24,035 nt of DNA from Accumulibacter sp. GTDB taxonomy: Bacteria > Pseudomonadota > Gammaproteobacteria > Burkholderiales > Rhodocyclaceae. The stretch's first letter is position 1, and the number at the start of each line of letters is the position of its first letter. The position numbers and the translations under genes were made by a program. Shown one piece after another: positions 1 through 7,199 of the stretch. A model generated the notes under the pieces. It searched no databases, was not told the origin of the DNA, and saw only the letters and a list, made by a program, of their open reading frames with translations. The stretch lies in NCBI GenBank assembly GCA_031264825.1, contig JAISDL010000176.1, positions 1-24,035 of the forward strand, read 5' to 3'.

Positions 1-1190
1 AGAAACGCCGCGCTTTTTTCGACCGGGCATTCGGTGAGCCGCCCGCTCGCGGTAAAGCGGTGGGGAAACGCTTCGAGAAGTTTCGAAATCCCTTTGCCCG
101 AAACCTGGGCCGCCGCGAGGACGCACAGGAGCGGGAGCGCCGCGTCGCGCGTCTTGAGCGCGCTCAAAAAACGCCCGTCGCGCTGGAGATCCGACCCGAG
201 CAAAAATCCGCCGTTCGGCTCGAAGCCGACGACGCGGCGCCGGCCTTCCTTTCGGAAGGCTTCGATCGCCTCGATGACAAACGGCGACCCGATCCGCGTC
301 CGGCGCACGAAGGGGAAGCGGCGGCATTTTTCCAGCATCGTGTTGCAGTTGATCGTCGTCGCGACGGCGTCGGCTTCGAGGAAGGCGGCGCACAGCACAC
401 CGACGGCGTCGCCGCGCAGCCAGTTGCCGCGCTCGTCGGCAAGCAGCGGGCGGTCGGCGTCGCCGTCGGTCGAGATCAGCGCATCGAAACCGCCGTCGCG
501 CACCCATTTTTTGGCGCGCGCGACATCCTCCGCGCTGACGGCCTCGGTGTCGATCGGGACGAAGGCATCGCTTCGATCGAGCGGCGTCACCTCCGCGCCA
601 AGTCCTTCGAGGATTTCGGTCAGTACGTCGCGCGCGGCGCTCGAATGCTGGTAAAAACCGATCCGCATTCCCGCGAGCGTTCCCGCCGGAAAGAACGAGA
701 GGTAGCGGTCGCGGTAAGCCTCCAAGGCTTCGGCGTTCGGCGCGCTCAAGGTTTCGGGAACGATCGTTCCGGGGAGGACGACCTCCGCGTCGCCGATGCG
801 CGCTTCGTCGGCCTTGGAAATTTCGCCTTCGGCGCGGTAAAACTTGAGTCCGTTCCGGTTGAAAGGGATATGGCTCCCGGTCGCCATGATCGCTGGAATC
901 CGCTTTTGCGCGGAATAAAACGCGAGCGCCGGCGTCGGGAGGCGTCCGCAAAAATCGACGCGCGCGCGAATCAAGCGAATCGCTGCCGCGCACGCGGCGA
1001 GGATATCCGGGCTGCTCGGACGCAGGTCCATGCCGAGCGCGACACGAGTCCCCGGCGAGATTTCGACCGTCCGCAGGAAGGCGTCGGTGTAGGCGAAGCA
1101 CACGGCGTCGGACAAGTCCGTCACGAGGCCGCGAAGTCCGCTCGTGCCGAAACGAACCGAGGAATTTTCAGCGAGGTCCCGCGCTTTCAT
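1..1190 (-). CDS. Phosphohexomutase (phosphomannomutase/phosphoglucomutase family), 3' end cut by window edge
   Basis: Enzyme of the alpha-D-phosphohexomutase superfamily, which moves phosphate between C6 and C1 of a hexose for nucleotide-sugar synthesis in the cytoplasm. 396 codons are visible from the ATG at 1188-1190; the C-terminus is missing. Seen: GTSGLRG at residues 15-21; the phosphoserine loop as ATGSHIP (103-109, Ser106) rather than the commoner TASHNP; the metal loop DGDADR (242-247); and the sugar-binding loop as FEPNGG (323-328). The ATG overlaps the rmlC stop as ATGA, with AAGGG just upstream, so it is translationally coupled and last of the rml genes seen here. The loop variants point to the branch found in surface-polysaccharide clusters, probably making mannose-1-phosphate, but glucose-1-phosphate for RmlA is also possible. 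Family assignment is firm, substrate is not. Confidence 0.9.
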   Translation of the reverse strand, partial: MKARDLAENSSVRFGTSGLRGLVTDLSDAVCFAYTDAFLRTVEISPGTRVALGMDLRPSSPDILAACAAAIRLIRARVDFCGRLPTPALAFYSAQKRIPAIMATGSHIPFNRNGLKFYRAEGEISKADEARIGDAEVVLPGTIVPETLSAPNAEALEAYRDRYLSFFPAGTLAGMRIGFYQHSSAARDVLTEILEGLGAEVTPLDRSDAFVPIDTEAVSAEDVARAKKWVRDGGFDALISTDGDADRPLLADERGNWLRGDAVGVLCAAFLEADAVATTINCNTMLEKCRRFPFVRRTRIGSPFVIEAIEAFRKEGRRRVVGFEPNGGFLLGSDLQRDGRFLSALKTRDAALPLLCVLAAAQVSGKGISKLLEAFPHRFTASGRLTECPVEKSAAF

Positions 1191-1762
1191 TCGCCCTTCG
1201 TCGTTTCGAGGGACTTCAAGGATTTGAGAAAGTCGTCGAGCGACCCGGCTTCCGAATCCTTGCGCGACAGGCACGGGGGGCCGGCGAGCGGCCAGTCGAT
1301 TCCGATCGACGCGTCGTCCCAGCGGATTCCGCGCTCGAGTTCCGGCGCGTAGTATTCGGTCGTCTTGTAGAGGAACTCGGCCGCCTCGCTCAGGACGAGA
1401 AAGCCGTGCGCGAACCCTGCGGGGATCCAGAGCTGCCGCTTGTTCTCCGCCGATAAGGTCTCGCCCACCCAGCGACCGAAGGTCGGCGACGCTTTGCGGA
1501 CGTCGACGGCGACGTCGAACACTTCGCCGACGGCGACGCGGACGATCTTGCCCTGCGCCCTCGGCGCGCACTGGCAGTGCAGACCGCGCAGGACGTTTTT
1601 CGCGCTCCGCGAATGGTTGTCCTGGACGAAGCGATCGTTGATTCCGGTCGCGTCCTCAAAATCGCGTTCGTTGAAACTCTCGTAGAAAAAGCCCCGGTCG
1701 TCGCCGAAGACCTTGGGTTCGATCAGCAAGACGTCGGGGATCGACAAGGCGGTGATCTTCAT
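1187..1762 (-). CDS. rmlC: dTDP-4-dehydrorhamnose 3,5-epimerase RmlC
   Basis: Third enzyme of dTDP-L-rhamnose synthesis: epimerises C3 and C5 of dTDP-4-keto-6-deoxyglucose in the cytoplasm. 191 aa, normal for this cupin enzyme. Seen: DRGFFYE (22-28), the catalytic His in LRGLHCQ (58-64, His62), AQGKIVRV (69-76), and PAGFAHGF (114-121). A longer in-frame reading exists upstream to 2008, but its extra residues look like noise; the ATG at 1760-1762 follows an AGGA about 7 nt away and overlaps the rmlA stop as ATGA. The residue after His62 is Cys (HCQC) where I expect an aromatic in most homologues; this is a mild oddity only. Part of the rmlBDAC operon. Confidence 0.96.
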   Translation of the reverse strand: MKITALSIPDVLLIEPKVFGDDRGFFYESFNERDFEDATGINDRFVQDNHSRSAKNVLRGLHCQCAPRAQGKIVRVAVGEVFDVAVDVRKASPTFGRWVGETLSAENKRQLWIPAGFAHGFLVLSEAAEFLYKTTEYYAPELERGIRWDDASIGIDWPLAGPPCLSRKDSEAGSLDDFLKSLKSLETTKGE

Positions 1763-2652
1763 AGCGATATCCTGTCGTTGAGCAAGGCTTTCAAATACGC
1801 TCCGTAGCCCGATTTTTCCAGCGAAGCGGCGAGTTTTTCGAGTTGCGCGTCGTCGATCCACCCTTTGCGCCACGCGATTTCTTCGGGGGACGCCACTTTC
1901 AGCCCTTGGCGTTTTTCGATCGTCTGGATGAACTGCGAGGCTTCGAGCATCGATTCGTGCGTCCCGGTGTCGAGCCACGCGTAGCCTCTGCCGAGCACTT
2001 TGACGCAAAGACGCCCCTCTTTCAGGTAAAGGCGGTTGAGGTCGGTGATCTCAAGTTCGCCGCGCGCCGACGGTCGAATCGTTTTCGCCAGACGCGAAAC
2101 GTCCCCATCATAAAAATAGAGGCCGGTGACGGCGTAGCGGGACTTGGGTGCCGACGGCTTTTCTTCGAGGCTGAGCGCGCGCCAGTCGTCGTCGAACTCG
2201 ACGACGCCGTAGCGTTCGGGGTCGGTGACGGCGTAAGCGAAAATCGTCGCGCCTTCGGTCTGCCGCGTCGCGTCGGCAAGTGTTTCTTCGAGCTTGTGGC
2301 CGTAAAAGATGTTGTCGCCCAAGACGAGCGCCGACGGCGCGCCGCCGATGAACGACTCTCCGATCAGAAAAGCCTGCGCGAGACCGCCCGGCGAGGGCTG
2401 GACGGCGTAGTTGAGGTCGATTCCCCAGCGCTCGCCGGAGCCAAGGAGTTGCTCAAAGCGCGGCGTATCCTGCGGCGTCGAGATCACGAGGATATTCCGT
2501 ATCCCCGCGTGCAGCAAGGTACTCAGCGGGTAATAGACCATCGGCTTGTCGAAGATCGGCAGAAGCTGCTTGGATACGACCTGCGTCGTCGGGTAAAGGC
2601 GCGTGCCCGACCCCCCGGCGAGAATGATGCCCTTGCGCTCACTTCCCCGCAT
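1759..2652 (-). CDS. rmlA: Glucose-1-phosphate thymidylyltransferase RmlA
   Basis: First enzyme of the dTDP-L-rhamnose pathway: glucose-1-phosphate + dTTP gives dTDP-glucose + pyrophosphate. 297 aa, usual length. Seen: nucleotide-binding KGIILAGGSGTRLYP (residues 7-21), SKQLLPIFDKPMVYYPLS (27-44) and LGDNIFYG in the first half, with EEKP mid-protein. The start lies 14 nt inside the end of rmlD, with a strong GGGAGGAAG Shine-Dalgarno 5 nt before the ATG, and the stop overlaps the rmlC start (ATGA), so all three are likely co-translated. RmlA is normally feedback-inhibited by dTDP-rhamnose (family knowledge, not visible here). Confidence 0.97.
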   Translation of the reverse strand: MRGSERKGIILAGGSGTRLYPTTQVVSKQLLPIFDKPMVYYPLSTLLHAGIRNILVISTPQDTPRFEQLLGSGERWGIDLNYAVQPSPGGLAQAFLIGESFIGGAPSALVLGDNIFYGHKLEETLADATRQTEGATIFAYAVTDPERYGVVEFDDDWRALSLEEKPSAPKSRYAVTGLYFYDGDVSRLAKTIRPSARGELEITDLNRLYLKEGRLCVKVLGRGYAWLDTGTHESMLEASQFIQTIEKRQGLKVASPEEIAWRKGWIDDAQLEKLAASLEKSGYGAYLKALLNDRISL

Positions 2653-3568
2653 ACGCGCTTCCTCCCGATTCGTTGAGGATTTCCGAAATCATCCGTTCGA
2701 CGCCGACGCGCCAGTCGGGAAGTTTCAGACCGAAAGTCTCGCGCAGCTTCCGCGTGTCGAGGCGCGAATTGGCGGGGCGTTTCGCCGGCGACGACGCGTA
2801 CTCGCTCGACGCGATCGCCTCGATCGCGCCGGGTTTGACCGAAAACGTCCTCCCCATGCGGCGCGCGCATTCGACGGCAAAAACCGCGTACGCGTGCCAG
2901 TTCGTTTCGCCCGACGCCGCGAGATGATACAAGCCGGCGGTTTCAGGGCGCGCGATCGCGGCGCGAAGGGCGTGCGCCGTCACGTCGGCGATCAGTTCCG
3001 CGCCGGTCGGCGCGCCCGTCTGGTCGGAAATCACGCGGAGCGTGTCGCGCTTGCCCGCAAGGTCGAGCATGGTCTTCACGAAATTTTTTCCGCGCGCCGC
3101 GTAAACCCAGCTCGAACGAAAAACGAGGTGCCGCGTGCAGCGCGAAACGACCATCCGCTCGCCTTCGAGCTTCGTTGCGCCATAGACGTTCAGGGGGCCG
3201 GTCGGGTCCGTTTCCTTCCACGGCGCCTCGCCGCCACCGTCGAAAACGTAGTCCGTCGAGTAATGGACGAGCCACGCGCCGATGCGTTCGGCCGTCGTCG
3301 CCATCACGCGGGGCGCTTCGACGTTGAGCTTTTCCGCCGACACCCGGTCGGATTCCGCCTTGTCGACGTCGGTATAGGCCGCCGCGTTGACGATGACATC
3401 TGGCTTCAACTGGTGGATCGTGTTGATCAGCCCGAAGCGGTCGGAAAGATCGCCGTGGAGACTGCCGCTCCCTTTCCGGTCGAGCGCGACGACGTCGCCG
3501 AGCGGCGCAAGGCTGCGCTGCAACTCCCAACCGACTTGGCCGTTCTTTCCGAAAAGCAGGATTTTCAT
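2639..3568 (-). CDS. rmlD: dTDP-4-dehydrorhamnose reductase RmlD
   Basis: Last step of dTDP-L-rhamnose synthesis: NAD(P)H-dependent reduction of dTDP-4-keto-L-rhamnose. 309 aa, SDR fold. Seen: N-terminal GKNGQVG cofactor loop (7-13), NAAAYTDVDKAE in the first third, the STDYVFDG strand, and the YGATK Tyr/Lys catalytic pair. Located 34 bp after rmlB; GGAAAAGGA sits directly before the ATG. It overlaps rmlA by 14 nt. Order rmlB-rmlD-rmlA-rmlC is a common arrangement in proteobacterial O-antigen loci. Confidence 0.97.
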   Translation of the reverse strand: MKILLFGKNGQVGWELQRSLAPLGDVVALDRKGSGSLHGDLSDRFGLINTIHQLKPDVIVNAAAYTDVDKAESDRVSAEKLNVEAPRVMATTAERIGAWLVHYSTDYVFDGGGEAPWKETDPTGPLNVYGATKLEGERMVVSRCTRHLVFRSSWVYAARGKNFVKTMLDLAGKRDTLRVISDQTGAPTGAELIADVTAHALRAAIARPETAGLYHLAASGETNWHAYAVFAVECARRMGRTFSVKPGAIEAIASSEYASSPAKRPANSRLDTRKLRETFGLKLPDWRVGVERMISEILNESGGSAYAGK

Positions 3569-3602
3569 TCCTTTTCCAGTTCATTCATGTCGAGAAATGG
3601 AA

Positions 3603-4670
3603 TCATTCGTTTCGTCCGCCGTAATTTTTTTCGATCCAGTCCCGGTACGCGCCGGATTGTACACGAAGTATCCAATCAGGATTATCGAGATACCAGCGGA
3701 TCGTTTTTTCAAGGCCCGTCGAAAGCGTCTCGGCGGGGCGCCATCCGAGCGTGCTTTCGATTTTTCGCGCGTCGATCGCGTAACGCCGGTCGTGCCCCGG
3801 CCGGTCGGCGACGTGGACGATCCGTTCACGGTACGAGCACCCGTCGGAACGCGGGCGGACCGCGTCGAGCCGGTCGCAGACGGCGCGCACGATGTCGATG
3901 TTCGCGCACTCGTTCCACCCGCCGATGTTGTACGTCTCTCCGGGAACCCCCGCTTCGAGCACACGGCGGATCGCCGCGCAGTGATCGCCCACGTACAGCC
4001 AGTCGCGGATCTGCCGCCCGTCGCCATAGACCGGCAGACTCTTTCCGGCAAGCGCGTTGACGATGACGAGCGGAATCAGCTTTTCGGGAAACTGGAAAGC
4101 GCCGTAATTGTTCGAACAGTTCGTCGTCAGCACCGGGACGCCGTAGGTGTGAAAGTAAGCGCGCACCAGGTGATCCGAGGCGGCCTTCGACGCGGAATAC
4201 GGGCTGTTCGGCGCGGTGCGGTGCGTTTCCGCAAACGGCGCGTCGCCGGGACCGAGCGACCCGAAGACTTCGTCGGTCGAAACGTGCAGGAAGCGGAACG
4301 CGGCTTTTTCATCAGTGCCGAGCGCCGAAAAGTGAGCACGCACACTCTCCAGCAACGAGAAGGTCCCGACGATATTCGTTTGAATGAAGTCGTCGGGGGC
4401 GTGAATCGAGCGGTCGACGTGGCTCTCCGCCGCGAAATTGACGACGGCGCGCGGTCGGTGGCGCGTCAGCAGCGCGTCAACGCGCGCCCGGTCGCCGATG
4501 TCGCCCCGGACGAAGGCGTAACGCGCCTCGTCGGCCAGCGCGGCGAGGTTTTCGAGATTGCCCGCGTAGGTCAGCTTGTCGAGATTCAGCACAGGCTCGT
4601 CGTTCACGGCGAGCCAGTCGAGTATGAAATTCGCGCCGATGAAGCCCGCGCCGCCGGTTACCAGAATCAT
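3603..4670 (-). CDS. rmlB: dTDP-glucose 4,6-dehydratase RmlB
   Basis: Second step of dTDP-L-rhamnose synthesis: NAD-dependent oxidation, dehydration and reduction giving dTDP-4-keto-6-deoxyglucose. 355 aa, as expected. Extended-SDR features seen: TGGAGFIG (5-12), DKLTYAGN (31-38), the catalytic STDEVFG (131-137, Asp133 and Glu134) and YSASK (158-162). First gene of the minus-strand operon; GAGAGG lies 5 nt before the ATG. It diverges from waaC across 132 bp, so the promoter of the whole rml operon should lie in 4671-4802. Confidence 0.97.
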   Translation of the reverse strand: MILVTGGAGFIGANFILDWLAVNDEPVLNLDKLTYAGNLENLAALADEARYAFVRGDIGDRARVDALLTRHRPRAVVNFAAESHVDRSIHAPDDFIQTNIVGTFSLLESVRAHFSALGTDEKAAFRFLHVSTDEVFGSLGPGDAPFAETHRTAPNSPYSASKAASDHLVRAYFHTYGVPVLTTNCSNNYGAFQFPEKLIPLVIVNALAGKSLPVYGDGRQIRDWLYVGDHCAAIRRVLEAGVPGETYNIGGWNECANIDIVRAVCDRLDAVRPRSDGCSYRERIVHVADRPGHDRRYAIDARKIESTLGWRPAETLSTGLEKTIRWYLDNPDWILRVQSGAYRDWIEKNYGGRNE

Positions 4671-4802
4671 CGCATCCTCTCGTACAAATCGAAACCCGCA
4701 GGAGGGCGCTTCCTTCTATAATTCCCACTCATTCCCACTCTCCCACAGGGCGTTTTTCGTTTCCCCGGTATTTTACATTCTGACCGCCGTCCTTATTCCT
4801 CG
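4671..4802. promoter_or_regulatory. Divergent rmlB / waaC promoter region
   Basis: 132-bp gap between divergent genes, more AT-rich than its flanks. A perfect TATAAT on the plus strand at 4717-4722 could be a -10 element for waaC (about 80 nt upstream of its ATG), but no good -35 sits at the right distance. The same block read on the minus strand gives TATAGA, a weaker -10 for rmlB. A direct repeat ATTCCCACTC occurs twice back to back at 4721-4740. Site calls are inference from hexamer matching. Confidence 0.45.
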
Positions 4803-5792
4803 ATGCGCATCTTGCTGATCAAAACCTCCTCGCTGGGCGACGTGATCCACAACCTGCCGGTCGTCAGCGACCTGCGCCGCGCCTTCCCCGACGCCGAAAT
4901 CGACTGGTGCGTCGAAGAAAACTTCGCCGAACTCCCGCGCCTCCATCCCGCGGTCGCCGACGTGATCCCCGTCGCCGTGCGGCGGTGGCGCAAAACTTTT
5001 CTTTCGCCTTCGACGTGGCGCGAAATCGACGCTTTCAAACAGCGCGTCCGGTCGCGGGACTACGACGCGATTCTCGATACGCAGGGACTGATCAAGAGCG
5101 CCGTGATCGCTCGTTGGGCGCGCGGACGCCGTTTCGGGTACGCGGCCGAAGTCGCGCGCGAACCCCTCGCGGCGCGCTTTTACGACGAGACCTTCGTCAT
5201 TCCGCCCAACGCGCACGCCGTGACACGCAACCGCTGGCTCGCGTCCGCCGCTTTCGGCCACCCGCTCGACCTGCCGCTCGACTACGGGATCGTCGCGCCG
5301 GACGGCGGCCTCGCTTGGGCCGGCGATGCGCCGACCTGCGTTTTATTCACCGCGAGCAGCCGCGACGAAAAACTTTGGAGCGAATCTTCCTGGGTCGCGC
5401 TCGCGCGCGCGCTCGCCGACGGGGAATGCGGCGGAGAGGCGCTGACGCCCCTCTTTCCCGCGGGAACGCCGCAAGAAAGGATGCGCGCCGAAAGCATCGC
5501 GCGCCAAGTTCCGCGCGCGCGCGTCGCGCCTCCGCTCACGCTTTCCGAACTCGCCGGGTTGATCCGGCGCGCGCGGCTCGCCGTCGGCGTCGATACCGGC
5601 CTCGTCCACCTCGCGGCGGCGCTGCGCGTCCCCGCGATCGCGCTCTTCATCGCGTCCGACCCGGCCTTGACGGGCATCCTCGGCACGGGATTCCACCGAA
5701 ATCTCGGCGCGCGCGACCATGCGCCGACCGTCGTCGACGTTTTGACCGCCGCGCGCCAAGCCCTGCTCGAAGAACCCGCATGGCGCGCCTGA
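4803..5792 (+). CDS. waaC: LPS heptosyltransferase I WaaC
   Basis: Adds the first L-glycero-D-manno-heptose from ADP-heptose to Kdo2-lipid A on the cytoplasmic face of the inner membrane. 329 aa, GT9 (GT-B fold). Seen: N-terminal MRILLIKTSSLGDVIHNLP with the SSLGD acceptor-side loop, the DTQGLIKSA segment near residues 93-101, and the C-terminal donor-site GVDTGLVHLAAAL. The last 13 nt overlap waaA, so the two are coupled. No convincing Shine-Dalgarno precedes the ATG (CTTATTCCTCG), yet the conserved N-terminus fixes the start. Confidence 0.95.
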   Translation: MRILLIKTSSLGDVIHNLPVVSDLRRAFPDAEIDWCVEENFAELPRLHPAVADVIPVAVRRWRKTFLSPSTWREIDAFKQRVRSRDYDAILDTQGLIKSAVIARWARGRRFGYAAEVAREPLAARFYDETFVIPPNAHAVTRNRWLASAAFGHPLDLPLDYGIVAPDGGLAWAGDAPTCVLFTASSRDEKLWSESSWVALARALADGECGGEALTPLFPAGTPQERMRAESIARQVPRARVAPPLTLSELAGLIRRARLAVGVDTGLVHLAAALRVPAIALFIASDPALTGILGTGFHRNLGARDHAPTVVDVLTAARQALLEEPAWRA

Positions 5793-7108
5793 TCTACTCG
5801 CTTTTCCTTTATCTCGTCCAGCCCTTGGTCTGGGTGCGATTGCTGTGGCGCGCGCGGAGGCAGCCCGCGTATTTGCGCCGCGTCGGCGAGCGTTACGGCT
5901 TTTACTCGGGCGCCGTTCCGAAAAAGCTTTTCTGGCTCCACGCCGTCTCCGTCGGGGAGACGCGCGCAGCCGAACCGCTGATCCACGCCCTCCTCGACGG
6001 CTTTCCCGAACATTCGGTCCTGATGACGCACACGACGCCGACGGGGCGCGACACCGGGGAAGAACTCATCGCCCGTTATGGGCCGCGCCTGACGCAGGCT
6101 TACCTGCCCTACGACCTTCCGGGCGCGTGCCGCCGCTTTTTTTCGCACTTCGCGCCGGTCTGCGGTGTGCTGATGGAAACCGAAATCTGGCCCAATTTGA
6201 TCGCGTCGGCACAAAGAAACGCCGTCCCGATGCTGCTCGCCAACGCCAGGTTGTCCGAGCGGTCGAAAACCGGCTACCAGCGCTTTTCGCCGCTGATCGA
6301 ACCAGCGACCGCCTCGCTCGTCGTCGCGGCGCAAACCGTCGCCGACGCAAAGCGCCTCGAAGAGATCGGCGCGCGCCGCGTGCATGTTTTCGGCAACCTG
6401 AAGTTCGACGTGACGCCCTCGCCCGAAAAACAGCGGCTCGGAGAAGAGTGGCGCAAAGCCTGGGGAACGCGCCGCGTCTGGCTCGCAGCGAGCACGCGCG
6501 AAGGCGAAGAAGCGCTCATCCTCGACGCCTTCGCCCGGGTCGACGCGGTCGAAGCGATCAACCCTCCGACCCTGCTCGTTCTCGTTCCGAGGCACCCGCA
6601 GCGCTTCGACGAAGTCGCAGCCATGATCGAAGCGCGGAATCTGCGCTTTTGCCGGCGCGGCAAGGGCGAATTTCCCGACGCGAAAACGCGCGTCTTTCTC
6701 GGCGACAGCATGGGAGAAATGCCCGCTTACTATACCGCCGCCGATATTGCATTGATCGGTGGGACGCTCCTGCCGTTCGGCGGACAAAACCTGATCGAAG
6801 CCGCCGCGTGCGCGTGCCCGACGCTCGTCGGTCCGCATACCTTCAATTTCGCACAGGCCGCCGAGGACGCGATCGCGCGCGGCGCCGCGCGGCGCGTCTC
6901 CGACGCCGACGACGCCGCGCGCGAGGCCCTGCGGCTCCTCGATGACGACGCGGCGCTCACCGCGATGCGCGAAGCATCCGCGCTCTTTGCCCGCGAACAC
7001 CGCGGCGCGACGGAAAAGACCGTCGAACTGATCAGGGATCAGGAGACAGGAGACAGATGTCGGGAGACAGAGAATTCATGCGACCTTCGGTCGGAGAAGA
7101 ATCGTTGA
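5780..7108 (+). CDS. waaA: Kdo transferase WaaA (KdtA) with repeat-encoded C-terminal tail
   Basis: Transfers Kdo from CMP-Kdo to lipid IVA, the first step of the LPS core; a monotopic inner-membrane GT-B enzyme (GT30). 442 aa from the ATG at 5780 inside the end of waaC. Seen: hydrophobic N-terminal anchor (4-23), SVGE with the catalytic Glu60 at the family position, TTPTGRDTG, METEIWPN, GNLKFD, and the C-terminal GGTLLPFGGQNLIEA. The reading frame could be followed far upstream, but that part is a shadow of waaC. Homology should end near residue 419, typical family length; residues 420-442 are coded by the left arm of a GGAGACA inverted repeat and following DNA, so the tail is probably an acquired extension. 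Confidence 0.95.
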   Translation: MARLIYSLFLYLVQPLVWVRLLWRARRQPAYLRRVGERYGFYSGAVPKKLFWLHAVSVGETRAAEPLIHALLDGFPEHSVLMTHTTPTGRDTGEELIARYGPRLTQAYLPYDLPGACRRFFSHFAPVCGVLMETEIWPNLIASAQRNAVPMLLANARLSERSKTGYQRFSPLIEPATASLVVAAQTVADAKRLEEIGARRVHVFGNLKFDVTPSPEKQRLGEEWRKAWGTRRVWLAASTREGEEALILDAFARVDAVEAINPPTLLVLVPRHPQRFDEVAAMIEARNLRFCRRGKGEFPDAKTRVFLGDSMGEMPAYYTAADIALIGGTLLPFGGQNLIEAAACACPTLVGPHTFNFAQAAEDAIARGAARRVSDADDAAREALRLLDDDAALTAMREASALFAREHRGATEKTVELIRDQETGDRCRETENSCDLRSEKNR

Positions 7109-7198
7109 TCACCCGATCGGTTTTTTATCGCCTTTCCACGGCGGCGAAGCCGCCGCTAACTTTTCTGTCTCCTGTCCTCTGTCTCCTGTCTCCTGATC
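7037..7198. repeat. 35-bp inverted repeat with GGAGACA units framing the waaA/tolC gap
   Basis: Left arm 7037-7071 and right arm 7164-7198 are reverse complements at 32 of 35 positions by eye; both begin GATCAGGAGACAGG and contain several GGAGACA-type units. The 92-bp spacer holds a small CGACC-TTC-GGTCG hairpin (7081-7093), a CCGATCGG followed by six T (7114-7126), and a CGGCGGC-GAA-GCCGCCG hairpin (7139-7155). The left arm is in frame at the end of waaA; the right arm starts directly beside the tolC stop codon. It resembles a dispersed intergenic repeat or miniature element; no transposase is present. Confidence 0.8.
7139..7155. terminator. Possible shared terminator hairpin between convergent waaA and tolC
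   Basis: CGGCGGC-GAA-GCCGCCG gives a perfect 7-bp stem with 3-nt loop. The plus-strand side is followed by CTAACTTTTC, a poor T-tract, so intrinsic termination is plausible but not strong. It sits at the centre-right of the inverted repeat. Confidence 0.4.
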
Positions 7199-7199
7199 A

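Noticed and set aside
60..1352. A 430-codon open frame on the plus strand opposite the phosphohexomutase and rmlC
   Set aside because: Its protein is low-complexity Arg/Ala/Gly/Val-rich with no family features, while the minus strand encodes recognisable enzymes through the whole stretch. It is a product of high GC at third positions.
4907..5779. Upstream extension of the WaaA frame to 733 codons
   Set aside because: This part lies over waaC in a different frame and is Arg-rich noise; the WaaA anchor begins at the ATG at 5780 with Glu60 at the family position.
5282..7000. A 572-codon minus-strand open frame antisense to waaC and waaA
   Set aside because: Same cause: GC-driven antisense frame, composition Arg/Val/Asp-rich, no motif.
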